Made by a program: the position numbers and the translations under genes. A DNA stretch of 64,000 nucleotides from an uncultured Woeseiaceae bacterium (GTDB lineage: Bacteria; Pseudomonadota; Gammaproteobacteria; Steroidobacterales; Woeseiaceae), in assembly GCA_905182415.1 (NCBI GenBank), contig CAJJBK010000001.1:24920-88919 (forward strand), read 5' to 3'. Shown one piece after another: positions 54,502 to 63,539 of the stretch. Position 1 is the stretch's first letter. Every line of letters begins with the position of its first letter. The notes below the pieces were generated by a model, which saw nothing but the letters and a program-made list of their open reading frames with translations, ran no database searches and was not told the DNA's origin.

Positions 54502-56405
54502 CTTGGCTCAGTGATAACATCTATGAGATATGGCTCGCCAGATAAAACTGTTTTTATACCTCTTTTGTAAGCAGCGGTAAGTTCTTCGGGATTTTCAATA
54601 GGTCCTTCACTTTGAACACCATATGCTTCAGCAAGTTTTGCATAATCTATAAATGGCTCTCTAAGAGTGGTACCAATATGCATTCGGTCACTCCCTCTTC
54701 CCCTTACTCCTGCCATATAGTGAAGATACATGACTTCCTGATGATAACCTCGATTATTGTGCATGATTGTTAATAATGGCAATTTATGATGTGCCGCAGT
54801 CCATAGAGAGCCGGGCGTATAATTCAAGTCTCCATCACATTGAATATTAATTACTATTCGATTTCGCTCTTTTGCAGCGAGTCCTGCACCTGCAGATGCA
54901 CCAATACAGTACCCAATACCTCCAGCCCCATGCATGCCCAAATAACTATAGGGTTTATTGTGATCCCAGAGACCAACATGATGACGACTAGAAAATACAG
55001 TTGGAGAAGACAGGCACCAATCAAGATCTCTAATGAGTGGCCATAATTCCGAATACAATCTTGCTAGACTGACAGGACTTGAATCCCATCCTTTTCTTTT
55101 TTTCTCGAGTGTTTTCTTTAATTCTGTTTCGTAACTTTCTATGTTTGCGGTTTCATGCCTTAAGATTCTCACTGAGATTTTATCAAGTGCTTCTTGAGTC
55201 TGAAGTCTTTTGAATTGCTCAATAATAATAGGAAGACTGGCTTCAGCATCTGCTGTCATATCATTTTTTCCAGAAAGATTGCGTCTTGGAGGAATAACCG
55301 GGTCCCTTATAAAACCAAAACCAATTTCTGTAAGATCTCTATTCTCAACATTTGATAATAAAGTAGGCCCTTGAATTGAAACATCGGCTCCATCCGATTC
55401 CAGCCCTAATATATAATCATAGTTTGTGTCGTCTCCTTTGCCAGATTGGGGGTGCCTTTCGGGGAAACTCATTGATCCACTGGTAGCGGCAGTTCTTACT
55501 GAACATCCAGATAATTCAGCTAATTTAATCGCATTCAAAATACCTTCTGGTGTCCTAAGTTTACCCACTTGCATTCTTGGATTTTTTGCCTCCATGAGAT
55601 TCTGTGCTATGTTTTTTGCTTGTTTTTTATTGATGGTTTTAAAAATAGGAGGTGTATACGTTGGTATTTTTAGTTCACCCGCCTCTTCTTTCTGAAACTC
55701 TGTGTCAATTACGATCACTGTTGGACCCATAGGGGGAGTTATAGCTTCCTTGTAAGCACGCTGGATTGCAGCAAGGGTATCCTTAAGAGATGTGGGTTGT
55801 GCGTCCCATTTAGTAAATGCTCTAGTAAGACCAGCAATATCATTAGCAGTTTGCTCTTGACGGAAAAACTTATCATCCCTGCCTACAATAATTATAACCG
55901 GGGTCTTGTCATGATACGCCTGGTAAATAGCCATAGAAGCATGTTGCAAACCAACTGTTCCATGTAACATCACTGCCATGGGAGCACCTTCGCACTTAGC
56001 ATAACCATGAGCCATATCAACAGCTGATTCCTCATGAAGTGCAGTAATAAGCTCAGGCATAGTATTTGGTATTGGGCCGTAATTGATGATTGATTCTTGC
56101 AGGCCCTCAAAACTTGAGGCAGGATTGGCTGCAATAAACTCTATATTCAAATCTTTTAATATCTGTACCATCAAATCAGAGCCAGGGCGCTGGGCAGCTC
56201 TCTTGATTGAAGTAGGCGGCTTTATAACTCCAACATCACGATCCAATTGAGATGGGGAAGGTGCCGGAATACTGACTGTTGTATCTTTTTTAACGCTCGC
56301 TTGTGCATTAGCATTGGAACCACTTCCAATGACAGCAGCAGCACTAGCTGAAGTACCCAAAAATGCTCGACGGGTAACTCCTTTCTTTGCTTTTTTATTT
56401 TCCAG
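54498..56405 (-). CDS. Tat-exported ThDP-dependent enzyme (acetolactate synthase/benzoylformate decarboxylase-like)
   Basis: A three-domain ThDP enzyme. The Glu that activates the cofactor is in LITALHEESAVDMAHGYAK; the central domain covers about residues 210-380 with weak conservation; the cofactor Mg2+ motif is QCDGDLNYTPGSLWTAAHHK through MHNNRGY. Members decarboxylate 2-oxo acids or condense them. The N-terminal region encodes TRRAFLGTSASAAAVIG, a twin-arginine signal, but no ATG or GTG precedes it. The TTG at 56360 would cut the signal. In-frame candidates upstream are CTG (56405, used here) and an ATA after AGGTGG. The end overlaps the cytochrome c start by 4 bases. Confidence 0.85.
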   Translation of the reverse strand: MENKKAKKGVTRRAFLGTSASAAAVIGSGSNANAQASVKKDTTVSIPAPSPSQLDRDVGVIKPPTSIKRAAQRPGSDLMVQILKDLNIEFIAANPASSFEGLQESIINYGPIPNTMPELITALHEESAVDMAHGYAKCEGAPMAVMLHGTVGLQHASMAIYQAYHDKTPVIIIVGRDDKFFRQEQTANDIAGLTRAFTKWDAQPTSLKDTLAAIQRAYKEAITPPMGPTVIVIDTEFQKEEAGELKIPTYTPPIFKTINKKQAKNIAQNLMEAKNPRMQVGKLRTPEGILNAIKLAELSGCSVRTAATSGSMSFPERHPQSGKGDDTNYDYILGLESDGADVSIQGPTLLSNVENRDLTEIGFGFIRDPVIPPRRNLSGKNDMTADAEASLPIIIEQFKRLQTQEALDKISVRILRHETANIESYETELKKTLEKKRKGWDSSPVSLARLYSELWPLIRDLDWCLSSPTVFSSRHHVGLWDHNKPYSYLGMHGAGGIGYCIGASAGAGLAAKERNRIVINIQCDGDLNYTPGSLWTAAHHKLPLLTIMHNNRGYHQEVMYLHYMAGVRGRGSDRMHIGTTLREPFIDYAKLAEAYGVQSEGPIENPEELTAAYKRGIKTVLSGEPYLIDVITEPR

Positions 56406-56463
56406 AGAATCTTTTATATTGCCACCTGATAAATATCTTTTAATTACTATTAATTATTTTTAC

Positions 56464-58053
56464 TCAAAGTGAGGCAGTAAATTTTACTGAGTTAATCCCA
56501 GGCGTAGATTGTAATTTTATCTCCATTTCTTTTGCCAATTCCGTATCACCACTTTTAGCTGCGGCGAGAGACAGACCAAGAATAGAAGGCGTTCTATTTG
56601 GAACCCAATTCAAAGCTGCTTTGAATGCATCAACCGCTTCATTATATCGACCAGCAGCAGCTAATATTTCTCCATACATCTCAGCAGCAGGTTTCATTGG
56701 TACTGGTGGGCCGGAAGGCGCTGACATATTTTCTAGCTCAATTAAAGAAGCTTCCCTAGCTAAAACAACAGCCCGGTCAAAGTCACCATCCATCATTTTA
56801 ATTAATGCTCCTAGTTCTTTTTCATGAATCTGAATCTCAAATGCTTTATAACTCTCACCTGACTCTTCGGTTGTCTTTCGCTTCATTGATAAACGATCTA
56901 GCGCCTCAATAGCTGTAACCATATCAAGATTCTTTGCTGCGCACATGCCAACTGCTGTAATCCATGCTGTGTGCTGGCCTTCAACTGAATTAGTACTTTT
57001 CAATTCAGTTTCCTGGCAATTTCCAGTTTCAATTACATTCCTAGCACGCATATTCAAATAACGGGAAAGTACACGATTATCATCTGGATTTCTCTCAACA
57101 GTAGCTGATGCTATAGCTAAATTTTCTTGAGCTCGATCAAAATGACCAAGCATTAAGTTCGCATAAGCTAACCAAGATAAAGTATGGAAATCTTCTCCAC
57201 CCTCTTTTAAGCCTAGCTTTTTGTTATTGCTTACTGCAGCTGCAAAAGCTTCAATATTTGAATTCACTACTCGATCCCACATACCTAACTGTAAAAAAAT
57301 ATGCGAAGGCATGTGCAATGCATGAGCCGATGATGGTGCAATATTTGCATAAACTGTTGCTGCTGGGAGTGCAAGAATTGCATGCTCTGGATCATCTAAT
57401 GAATGGATTGTAAAATGTGCGGCACCAGGATGGTTTTCATTTTCCTTAAAGACAGCCATAGCGATAGAGGCAGCAAGCGCTTGCCGACGATAACCATCAT
57501 CACCAGGACGCATGGTTCCCAATAATGAAAGCGCATAAAAAATTGAAATCTCATGATCATTGGGCCATCTTTCATGCATACGAGACAATGCTGATGAATA
57601 AGCAAAATCTCTTTGAAGCTTATCCTCAGAAGAAAAATATAGCGCCTCAATAGCAGTCATATATGCTTTTTCTTTGTCGCTACCTGATTTCGCTAAACGC
57701 TCCTCAAAAGTTGGCGCAAGACGATGTAGTGCTTTTTCAGCAGCTGCCTTATCTTGTTGAGCCCAGAGCGGATGATTATCACTCATAGCTTGGCCCCAAT
57801 AAGCCATCGCGAATGTTGGGTCTATGGTTTGTGCCTCTTCGAAAGCAATACGAGCTCCATCAAACTGAAAACTATGTAATGCCTTGACGCCCGTCAGAAA
57901 TGCTAATTGAGCTTCTGGAGAACCCGAATTCATAAAACTAATATTTCCAAAATTCTGAGCAGAAGTATTTGTTGTTTGGGAACAACCCATCAAAAAACTA
58001 CCCATCAAAATTACGATTAATAATTTAATATCCTTAATAAAACTCATCCTCAT
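56464..58053 (-). CDS. TPR-repeat lipoprotein
   Basis: An envelope lipoprotein (lipobox SFLMGCSQ) made almost entirely of helical TPR-like repeats from about residue 25 on. Repeat units are seen in TFAMAYWGQAMSDNHPLWAQ, LHMPSHIFLQLGMWDRVV, FHTLSWLAYANLMLGHFDRA and EMYGEILAAAGRYNEAVDAF. Such proteins usually scaffold other proteins; the partner here may be a product of the downstream ThDP/cytochrome genes (inference from position, about 60 bases apart). I choose ATG 58053 with GGAG just upstream; ATG 58047 and a GTG at 58089 are alternatives. Confidence 0.8.
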   Translation of the reverse strand: MRMSFIKDIKLLIVILMGSFLMGCSQTTNTSAQNFGNISFMNSGSPEAQLAFLTGVKALHSFQFDGARIAFEEAQTIDPTFAMAYWGQAMSDNHPLWAQQDKAAAEKALHRLAPTFEERLAKSGSDKEKAYMTAIEALYFSSEDKLQRDFAYSSALSRMHERWPNDHEISIFYALSLLGTMRPGDDGYRRQALAASIAMAVFKENENHPGAAHFTIHSLDDPEHAILALPAATVYANIAPSSAHALHMPSHIFLQLGMWDRVVNSNIEAFAAAVSNNKKLGLKEGGEDFHTLSWLAYANLMLGHFDRAQENLAIASATVERNPDDNRVLSRYLNMRARNVIETGNCQETELKSTNSVEGQHTAWITAVGMCAAKNLDMVTAIEALDRLSMKRKTTEESGESYKAFEIQIHEKELGALIKMMDGDFDRAVVLAREASLIELENMSAPSGPPVPMKPAAEMYGEILAAAGRYNEAVDAFKAALNWVPNRTPSILGLSLAAAKSGDTELAKEMEIKLQSTPGINSVKFTASL

Positions 58054-58202
58054 AGACTCCATTATTTTACATTTGCTTATTAATATCACACGAATTTGTG
58101 TGTATCAGTCTACAATTTTATTTGCTCGAGTGTCTATGTAAGTTTTGTTAAGATCTGCAAACTCTAACTCCACTCTATCTAGACTAAAAAATTAGCCTAG
58201 TA

Positions 58203-59510
58203 TTACTTATAGCTCTTTGCCAAAGACTCAAGGGTTTTATTTCTGGTTTCTGGCATGAAGAAAATTACAAAAATTAATTGCATCATCATCATAAGAGCAA
58301 AAAAACCAAATATGATATGAGCTTGATACTGACCTAAGAAATAAGGCATCAATAAAGCAATTAAGGCTGCCAAGATCCAATGCACTCCACTGCCTAAAGA
58401 TTGACCTTTAGTACGGACATTATTCGGAAATATTTCTGCGAAAAAAACCCAAATTACAGCACCTTGTCCGATAGCGTGAGAGGCAATAAATAGAAACACC
58501 AGGAATACAACGATCAATCCATCAACATTTGTATAAAAGGCCAATGAAATTATCGTTAATGAAAAAATATACCCTAAAGAGCCTATGATCATTAACAGTT
58601 TTCTGCCAAAACGATCAATCAATAACATTCCGAGTAATGTAAAAACTAGATTAACCATGCCAACTCCTGCAGAAGACAATAAGGCAATCGAATCGCTTAA
58701 TCCCGCCAGAGAAAATATACGTGGTGCAAAGTAAATAATAAAATTTATACCGGAGAGTTGATTAAATAAAGCAATAAAAAAAGCTAGTGCTATCGGGGTA
58801 TTATATAAACCAGAAAATAAACGATCCTGATTAAAATCTTGCTGCGCATCTTTAATACTGGTTATAGTTTCTGCAGCCAATTTGGGATCAATAATATTTA
58901 ATATTCGACGGCATTCAACCTCATTATTTCTTCTCAGAAGTAACCATCTTGGGCTTTCGGGTACTCTTGTTACCATCGCTAAAAATATCATCGCAGGTAA
59001 TATCTCTATGCCCAACATCCATCTCCAATTCAAAGCAAAGTATTCAGAGAGAATGTAATTAGACAGAAATGCCACTAAAATCCCAAATACTATCTGAAAT
59101 TGATAAAGAGCAACCAGTCTACCCCTCTGATTAGCTGGAGCTATCTCAGCAATGTAAGCCGGAACTACTATGGAAGATAAACCAACTCCGAATCCACCCA
59201 ACAATCTCATTAAAGCAAAAAAATATGGATCACTCGCTAAAGCTGAACCTAGCGCTGAAAATAGATACAGTATTGCTAACGAAATTAGAATCTTTTTTCG
59301 TCCAAACTGCTCACATAATACCCCTCCACTGAGGGCGCCTAAAACAGTACCCCATAAAGCTGATGACATGACCATCGCCCCATGAAGGAGGTCACTTGAG
59401 TTCCATAATTTTTGCAGAGGTTGATCAGCCCCAGATATAACTGCAGTATCAAAGCCAAAGAGAAATCCACCAACAGCAACGGCCATAGACCAGTAAAAAA
59501 TATTATGCAT
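58203..59510 (-). CDS. MFS sugar porter
   Basis: A 12-span major facilitator of the sugar porter family (proton-linked sugar uptake). Signature sequences are GGFLFGFDTAVISGA in helix 1, CEQFGRKK after helix 2, VPESPRWLLLRRN at the end of the N-terminal half, IDRFGRKLLM and the C-terminal PETRNKTLESL. About 435 residues. ATG 59510 is preferred over a TTG at 59525. Divergent from def. Confidence 0.9.
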   Translation of the reverse strand: MHNIFYWSMAVAVGGFLFGFDTAVISGADQPLQKLWNSSDLLHGAMVMSSALWGTVLGALSGGVLCEQFGRKKILISLAILYLFSALGSALASDPYFFALMRLLGGFGVGLSSIVVPAYIAEIAPANQRGRLVALYQFQIVFGILVAFLSNYILSEYFALNWRWMLGIEILPAMIFLAMVTRVPESPRWLLLRRNNEVECRRILNIIDPKLAAETITSIKDAQQDFNQDRLFSGLYNTPIALAFFIALFNQLSGINFIIYFAPRIFSLAGLSDSIALLSSAGVGMVNLVFTLLGMLLIDRFGRKLLMIIGSLGYIFSLTIISLAFYTNVDGLIVVFLVFLFIASHAIGQGAVIWVFFAEIFPNNVRTKGQSLGSGVHWILAALIALLMPYFLGQYQAHIIFGFFALMMMMQLIFVIFFMPETRNKTLESLAKSYK

Positions 59511-59642
59511 ATATAATTTTTCCAAAAAATTAATTCATAAATTAATTTAACATTCTTGTATGCTTATTGAACGTAATTTGAAATATTTATTATCATAAAT
59601 ATATCTCAACAGTATTTTCATATGAAGTAATGGTAAAAATTT

Positions 59643-60167
59643 ATGGCCGAGAGAAAAATATTAAGAATGGGTAATCCGATTTTACGTGAAATTGCCAAGC
59701 CCATTAAAGAATTCAATACGCCACAACTATCTCAATTAATTGAAGATATGAAAGATACTATGATAGCAAACGATGGTGTCGGTTTGGCAGCAATCCAAAT
59801 TGGTATACTAAAACGTGTAATAATTTTTGGTTTTGAAGAAAGCTCAAGATACCCTCAAAGTCCTGCCATCCCATTGACAGTATTAATTAATCCTACTTTT
59901 AAAATACTAGAGGCGGAATCTGAATCCGGCTGGGAGGGTTGTTTGAGTATTCCTGGTATGCGAGGTTTAGTGCCACGATTCAAAAAAATTCGATATTCAG
60001 GATATGATCTTTTGGGTACAAAAATTACGAGAGATGTTTCAGATTTCCATGCACGAGTATTCCAGCATGAGCTAGATCACTTAGATGGTCTTTTATATGT
60101 AGATAAAATAGAAAATCATGCAAACTTTGGATTCACTCAGGAATTAGAATTAGCCAATACTTATTAA
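59643..60167 (+). CDS. def: Peptide deformylase
   Basis: Removes the N-formyl group from new proteins using a metal ion. All three motifs are present: GVGLAAIQIG, EGCLSIPGM (metal Cys) and HELDHLDG (metal His pair and catalytic Glu). 174 residues is typical. No clear RBS precedes the ATG. The usual partners fmt and the topA/smf neighbourhood are absent, so this may be an additional def copy in the genome. The kinase-like gene begins 3 bases after the stop. Confidence 0.92.
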   Translation: MAERKILRMGNPILREIAKPIKEFNTPQLSQLIEDMKDTMIANDGVGLAAIQIGILKRVIIFGFEESSRYPQSPAIPLTVLINPTFKILEAESESGWEGCLSIPGMRGLVPRFKKIRYSGYDLLGTKITRDVSDFHARVFQHELDHLDGLLYVDKIENHANFGFTQELELANTY

Positions 60168-60170
60168 TTG

Positions 60171-61097
60171 ATGAATAAAAAAATTCAAACTAAATCAGAT
60201 TATGCTCAGGTAATTTCACAAGAATCAATTAACTGTTTCATTGATAAACACCAGTTACCTGATGATTTTAGTGATTTGATAATTCATTATTATATACCTC
60301 TGATTTCATGGCTAAGAAAAAAAATTAATACTTCTTCACCTTACATATTCGGAATAAATGGCCCTATTGGATCTGGTAAATCCACTTTAGCGGATTTTAT
60401 AAAATCATCGATGCAGCCACATCTGGACGGCAGTGTCGTTGTGTTATCAATCGATGATTTCTATTTCACCAAAAAAGAAAGGTTACATCTGAGTGAAACC
60501 AAACATCCCTTATTAATTACTAGAGGTGTTCCAGGCACTCATGATATAAATTTATTATTAGATTTCGTCGATCAGCTAAAGAATCTTAAGTTAGGTAGAA
60601 AGATTCTGCTCCCTCAATTTAATAAAGCGAACGATGATCGTGAGCCCATCACAAAATGGCAACAGGTGACTGGATCTATAGACCTAATCATTATTGAGGG
60701 TTGGTGTCTTGCGAGTGCTCCAATCAAATCCAATCTTCTCATAGAGCCAATCAACCATCTGGAAAAATTCATGGATACTGATGGTGTATGGCGAAACTAT
60801 GTAAATCAACAATTAGCTCATAATTACCAAGATCTATCTAACTTAATTAATAGCTTACTGGTTCTTAACCCACCAGATATGGAGATTTTAAATATCTGGC
60901 GAGCTAAGCAAGAATCGAAACTTATAAATAAAAATAAAAAATATAAGACTAATTTAATGCATGAAAAAAATTTAATTTTTTTCATGCAGCATTTTGAACG
61001 ATGGACAAAAGAAAATTTACTTAAGATGCCAAATAAAGCAGATATAATTTTTAATCTGGATAAAAAACATCATTGCTTTGAGGCTCTATATAAGTGA
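60171..61097 (+). CDS. P-loop kinase, D-glycerate 3-kinase-like
   Basis: A cytoplasmic kinase related to plant-type D-glycerate 3-kinase (GLYK) and the PRK/uridine kinase group. Walker A is FGINGPIGSGKSTLADFI; VLSIDDFYFTKKER and TRGVPGTHDINLLL are the typical following blocks, and LPQFNKANDDR and LIIIEGWCLAS (Walker B-like) match the family. It probably phosphorylates glycerate for entry into glycolysis or the photorespiration-like salvage of C2/C3 acids. ATG 60171 is preferred over a TTG immediately before it. No RBS is seen; coupling with def is likely. Confidence 0.83.
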   Translation: MNKKIQTKSDYAQVISQESINCFIDKHQLPDDFSDLIIHYYIPLISWLRKKINTSSPYIFGINGPIGSGKSTLADFIKSSMQPHLDGSVVVLSIDDFYFTKKERLHLSETKHPLLITRGVPGTHDINLLLDFVDQLKNLKLGRKILLPQFNKANDDREPITKWQQVTGSIDLIIIEGWCLASAPIKSNLLIEPINHLEKFMDTDGVWRNYVNQQLAHNYQDLSNLINSLLVLNPPDMEILNIWRAKQESKLINKNKKYKTNLMHEKNLIFFMQHFERWTKENLLKMPNKADIIFNLDKKHHCFEALYK

Positions 61098-61185
61098 TGC
61101 TTGACCTTCGATTGAATTGCTTTAAACAAAAAATTGAGAAAAATTTTTACCAATTCAAATAAGGTCCTGAAAAAAGGAATAAAAA

Positions 61186-63519
61186 ATGCTCTCAAAACCA
61201 ATAAATAAAATTATATTTAGTTTATTAACTCTAACTACAGTGGCAATAGGTTCTTTTTTTGTAATCGCATATGGCTGGTTAGGTATCCATGATGGGCCAG
61301 GTGAAATTACCAACCAAATGATTCCCATAGAGGTAACTAAAGAAAGGGCTCTGATACAAACTCAAGCGGCCACAAATATTAGTGCAGATAATACCAAGCA
61401 AATTCTATTTGGTGACTTACATGCTCATACCACTCTCTCATTTGATGCATTCTTGGGAAGTCTCCCGATGCTTCAGGGTGAGGGTTCACATCCACTTGCT
61501 GATGCATGTGATTTTGCTAGATTTTGCTCTGCCCTTGATTTTTGGTCAATCAACGATCATGCCGAAGCATCTACCCCGAGACGCTGGTCAGAGACTGTTA
61601 GCTCTATTCAGCAGTGTAATGCGGTTGGAGGTAATGGACCAAACCCTGATACCGTTGCATTTCTTGGGTGGGAATGGACGCAAGTGGGGGCCACTCCAGA
61701 TACTCATTTTGGTCATAAAAATGTAATATTCAGAGATATTGAAACTGAAAAAGTTCCTAAGCGACCGATACACTCAGGGGGTATTGCTAACTCTGCTTTA
61801 AGAGGCTTACCACTAAGAAATGGGCCTATTTTATTCGCATTAGATCCAAATCAACGAATGCTTGATTTCAATCTCTATTTACATGAACTAAGACAATCAA
61901 AGGAATGTGAGCCTGGAAAATCTGTATGGGAACTCCCAAGTGATTGCCGAGAAGGTGCAGAAACTCCGGCAGAACTCTTCTCTAAATTAGATGATTGGGG
62001 CTTTGAATCAATGGTTATTCCGCATGGCACTACTTGGGGTTTTTATACGCCTCCCGCCTCTGAATTCAATAAACAACTCATTGGTGATAATTTTGATCCG
62101 GACAGACAAACACTTCTTGAGGTATTTTCAGGTCACGGGAATTCAGAGGAATATCGTGATTTTAGAGCGACTAAAATGAATGATAAGCAACAGCCGATTT
62201 GTCCAGCCCCAACCAATGATTATCTACCATCTTGTCATCGTGCTGGACAAATAATTGAAGATCGATGTCTGGCTATTGGTGAATCTGCCGCCGAATGTGC
62301 GAAGCGAGCTGCTACCGCGAGACAAGATTATGTCAATGCCGGTACCGGTGGTCATTTGACTGTTCGAGGAGAAGGTCCTGAAGATTGGTTAGATTCTGGA
62401 CAGTGTAAAGATTGTTATATACCCGCATTTAATTATCGCCCTGGCGGTGCGGCACAATACATAATGGCACAGACTAATTTTGATGACCCTGAAAATCCTC
62501 GTCGATTTAGATTTGGTTTTATGGCCTCAAGTGATAATCATTCAGCGAGACCAGGAACTGGATATAAAGAATTTTCAAGGAGAGGGATGACAGAATCAGT
62601 TCTCGGTCCAGCCACAAAGACCGCTGAAAGAGCTTTTCGTTTTAATGATGGTGAGCCAATCGCCTCTTCCGATAATATCGACTTAGGATCAGATTTAATG
62701 ATTGGGAGAGAGGACTTAAATTTGATCAAAACCACTTCAAAAGTCAGAAGATTGGATATAGTACCCTTAATGATCACTGAACGAGAGAGACAAGCTTCGT
62801 TCTTCACTACCGGCGGGTTAATGGCCGTCCATTCAAGTGGAAGGGATCGGAACTCTATTTGGGATTCGATGCAGAAAAAAGCAGTTTATGGAACTAGCGG
62901 TGATCGGATATTACTTTGGTTCAATACAAAAGAAAATAGCATCAATGCCTCAGTCAATATGGGTGATGAAGTTGCCATGACCACTGCACCTGAATTTGAA
63001 GTGAGGGCGATCGGCGCCTTTGAACAAAAGCCCGGCTGCCCTGATTACACCTACAATGCCCTAACTCCTGAACGTTTGGAGAATTTATGTCGTGGGGAAT
63101 GCTACAACCCATCAGATACTAGAAAGTTGATTACGCGTATTGAAATAATAAGAATACTTCCTCAAATTACACCCAATGAGGATATAGCTGGTCTAATTCA
63201 AGATCCATGGAAAACCTTCGACTGCTCTGCCGACCCTGATGGTTGTGAAGTTAATTTTATTGATGAGGAGTATCCCACTCTTGGGAGAGATGCCGTTTAT
63301 TATGTAAGAGCTATTGAGTCGCCAAGTCTCGCAGTGAATGCTGATAATCTCAGGTGTGAATATGATGCAGAGGGTAACTGTAAAAAAGTTAATCTTTGTT
63401 ACGGAGATCGGCGCGGTGATATGAATGATGATTGCCTAGCAATTAACGAAGAGCGTGCTTGGTCGTCGCCGATCTTTGTAGATTGGGGTAATGACAACAC
63501 TCAAGCTTCTCTAAATTAA
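61186..63519 (+). CDS. DUF3604 domain-containing exported protein
   Basis: A 777-residue protein with an N-terminal membrane segment or signal (IIFSLLTLTTVAIGSFFVIA). The DUF3604 domain belongs to the PHP-like metal hydrolase group: FGDLHAHTTLSFDAF and WSINDHAEASTPRRW supply the metal His/Asp residues, with ASSDNHSARPGTGYKEF near residue 445. Cys residues are abundant in the later part (EPGKSVWELPSDCREG, DSGQCKDCYIPAF, CDVNF-like CEVNF), consistent with disulfides outside the cytoplasm. The substrate is unknown. AAAGGA precedes the ATG. It is followed after 20 bases by a PPIase gene. Confidence 0.88.
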   Translation: MLSKPINKIIFSLLTLTTVAIGSFFVIAYGWLGIHDGPGEITNQMIPIEVTKERALIQTQAATNISADNTKQILFGDLHAHTTLSFDAFLGSLPMLQGEGSHPLADACDFARFCSALDFWSINDHAEASTPRRWSETVSSIQQCNAVGGNGPNPDTVAFLGWEWTQVGATPDTHFGHKNVIFRDIETEKVPKRPIHSGGIANSALRGLPLRNGPILFALDPNQRMLDFNLYLHELRQSKECEPGKSVWELPSDCREGAETPAELFSKLDDWGFESMVIPHGTTWGFYTPPASEFNKQLIGDNFDPDRQTLLEVFSGHGNSEEYRDFRATKMNDKQQPICPAPTNDYLPSCHRAGQIIEDRCLAIGESAAECAKRAATARQDYVNAGTGGHLTVRGEGPEDWLDSGQCKDCYIPAFNYRPGGAAQYIMAQTNFDDPENPRRFRFGFMASSDNHSARPGTGYKEFSRRGMTESVLGPATKTAERAFRFNDGEPIASSDNIDLGSDLMIGREDLNLIKTTSKVRRLDIVPLMITERERQASFFTTGGLMAVHSSGRDRNSIWDSMQKKAVYGTSGDRILLWFNTKENSINASVNMGDEVAMTTAPEFEVRAIGAFEQKPGCPDYTYNALTPERLENLCRGECYNPSDTRKLITRIEIIRILPQITPNEDIAGLIQDPWKTFDCSADPDGCEVNFIDEEYPTLGRDAVYYVRAIESPSLAVNADNLRCEYDAEGNCKKVNLCYGDRRGDMNDDCLAINEERAWSSPIFVDWGNDNTQASLN

Positions 63520-63539
63520 GCAAATCTCTAACTATCCCG

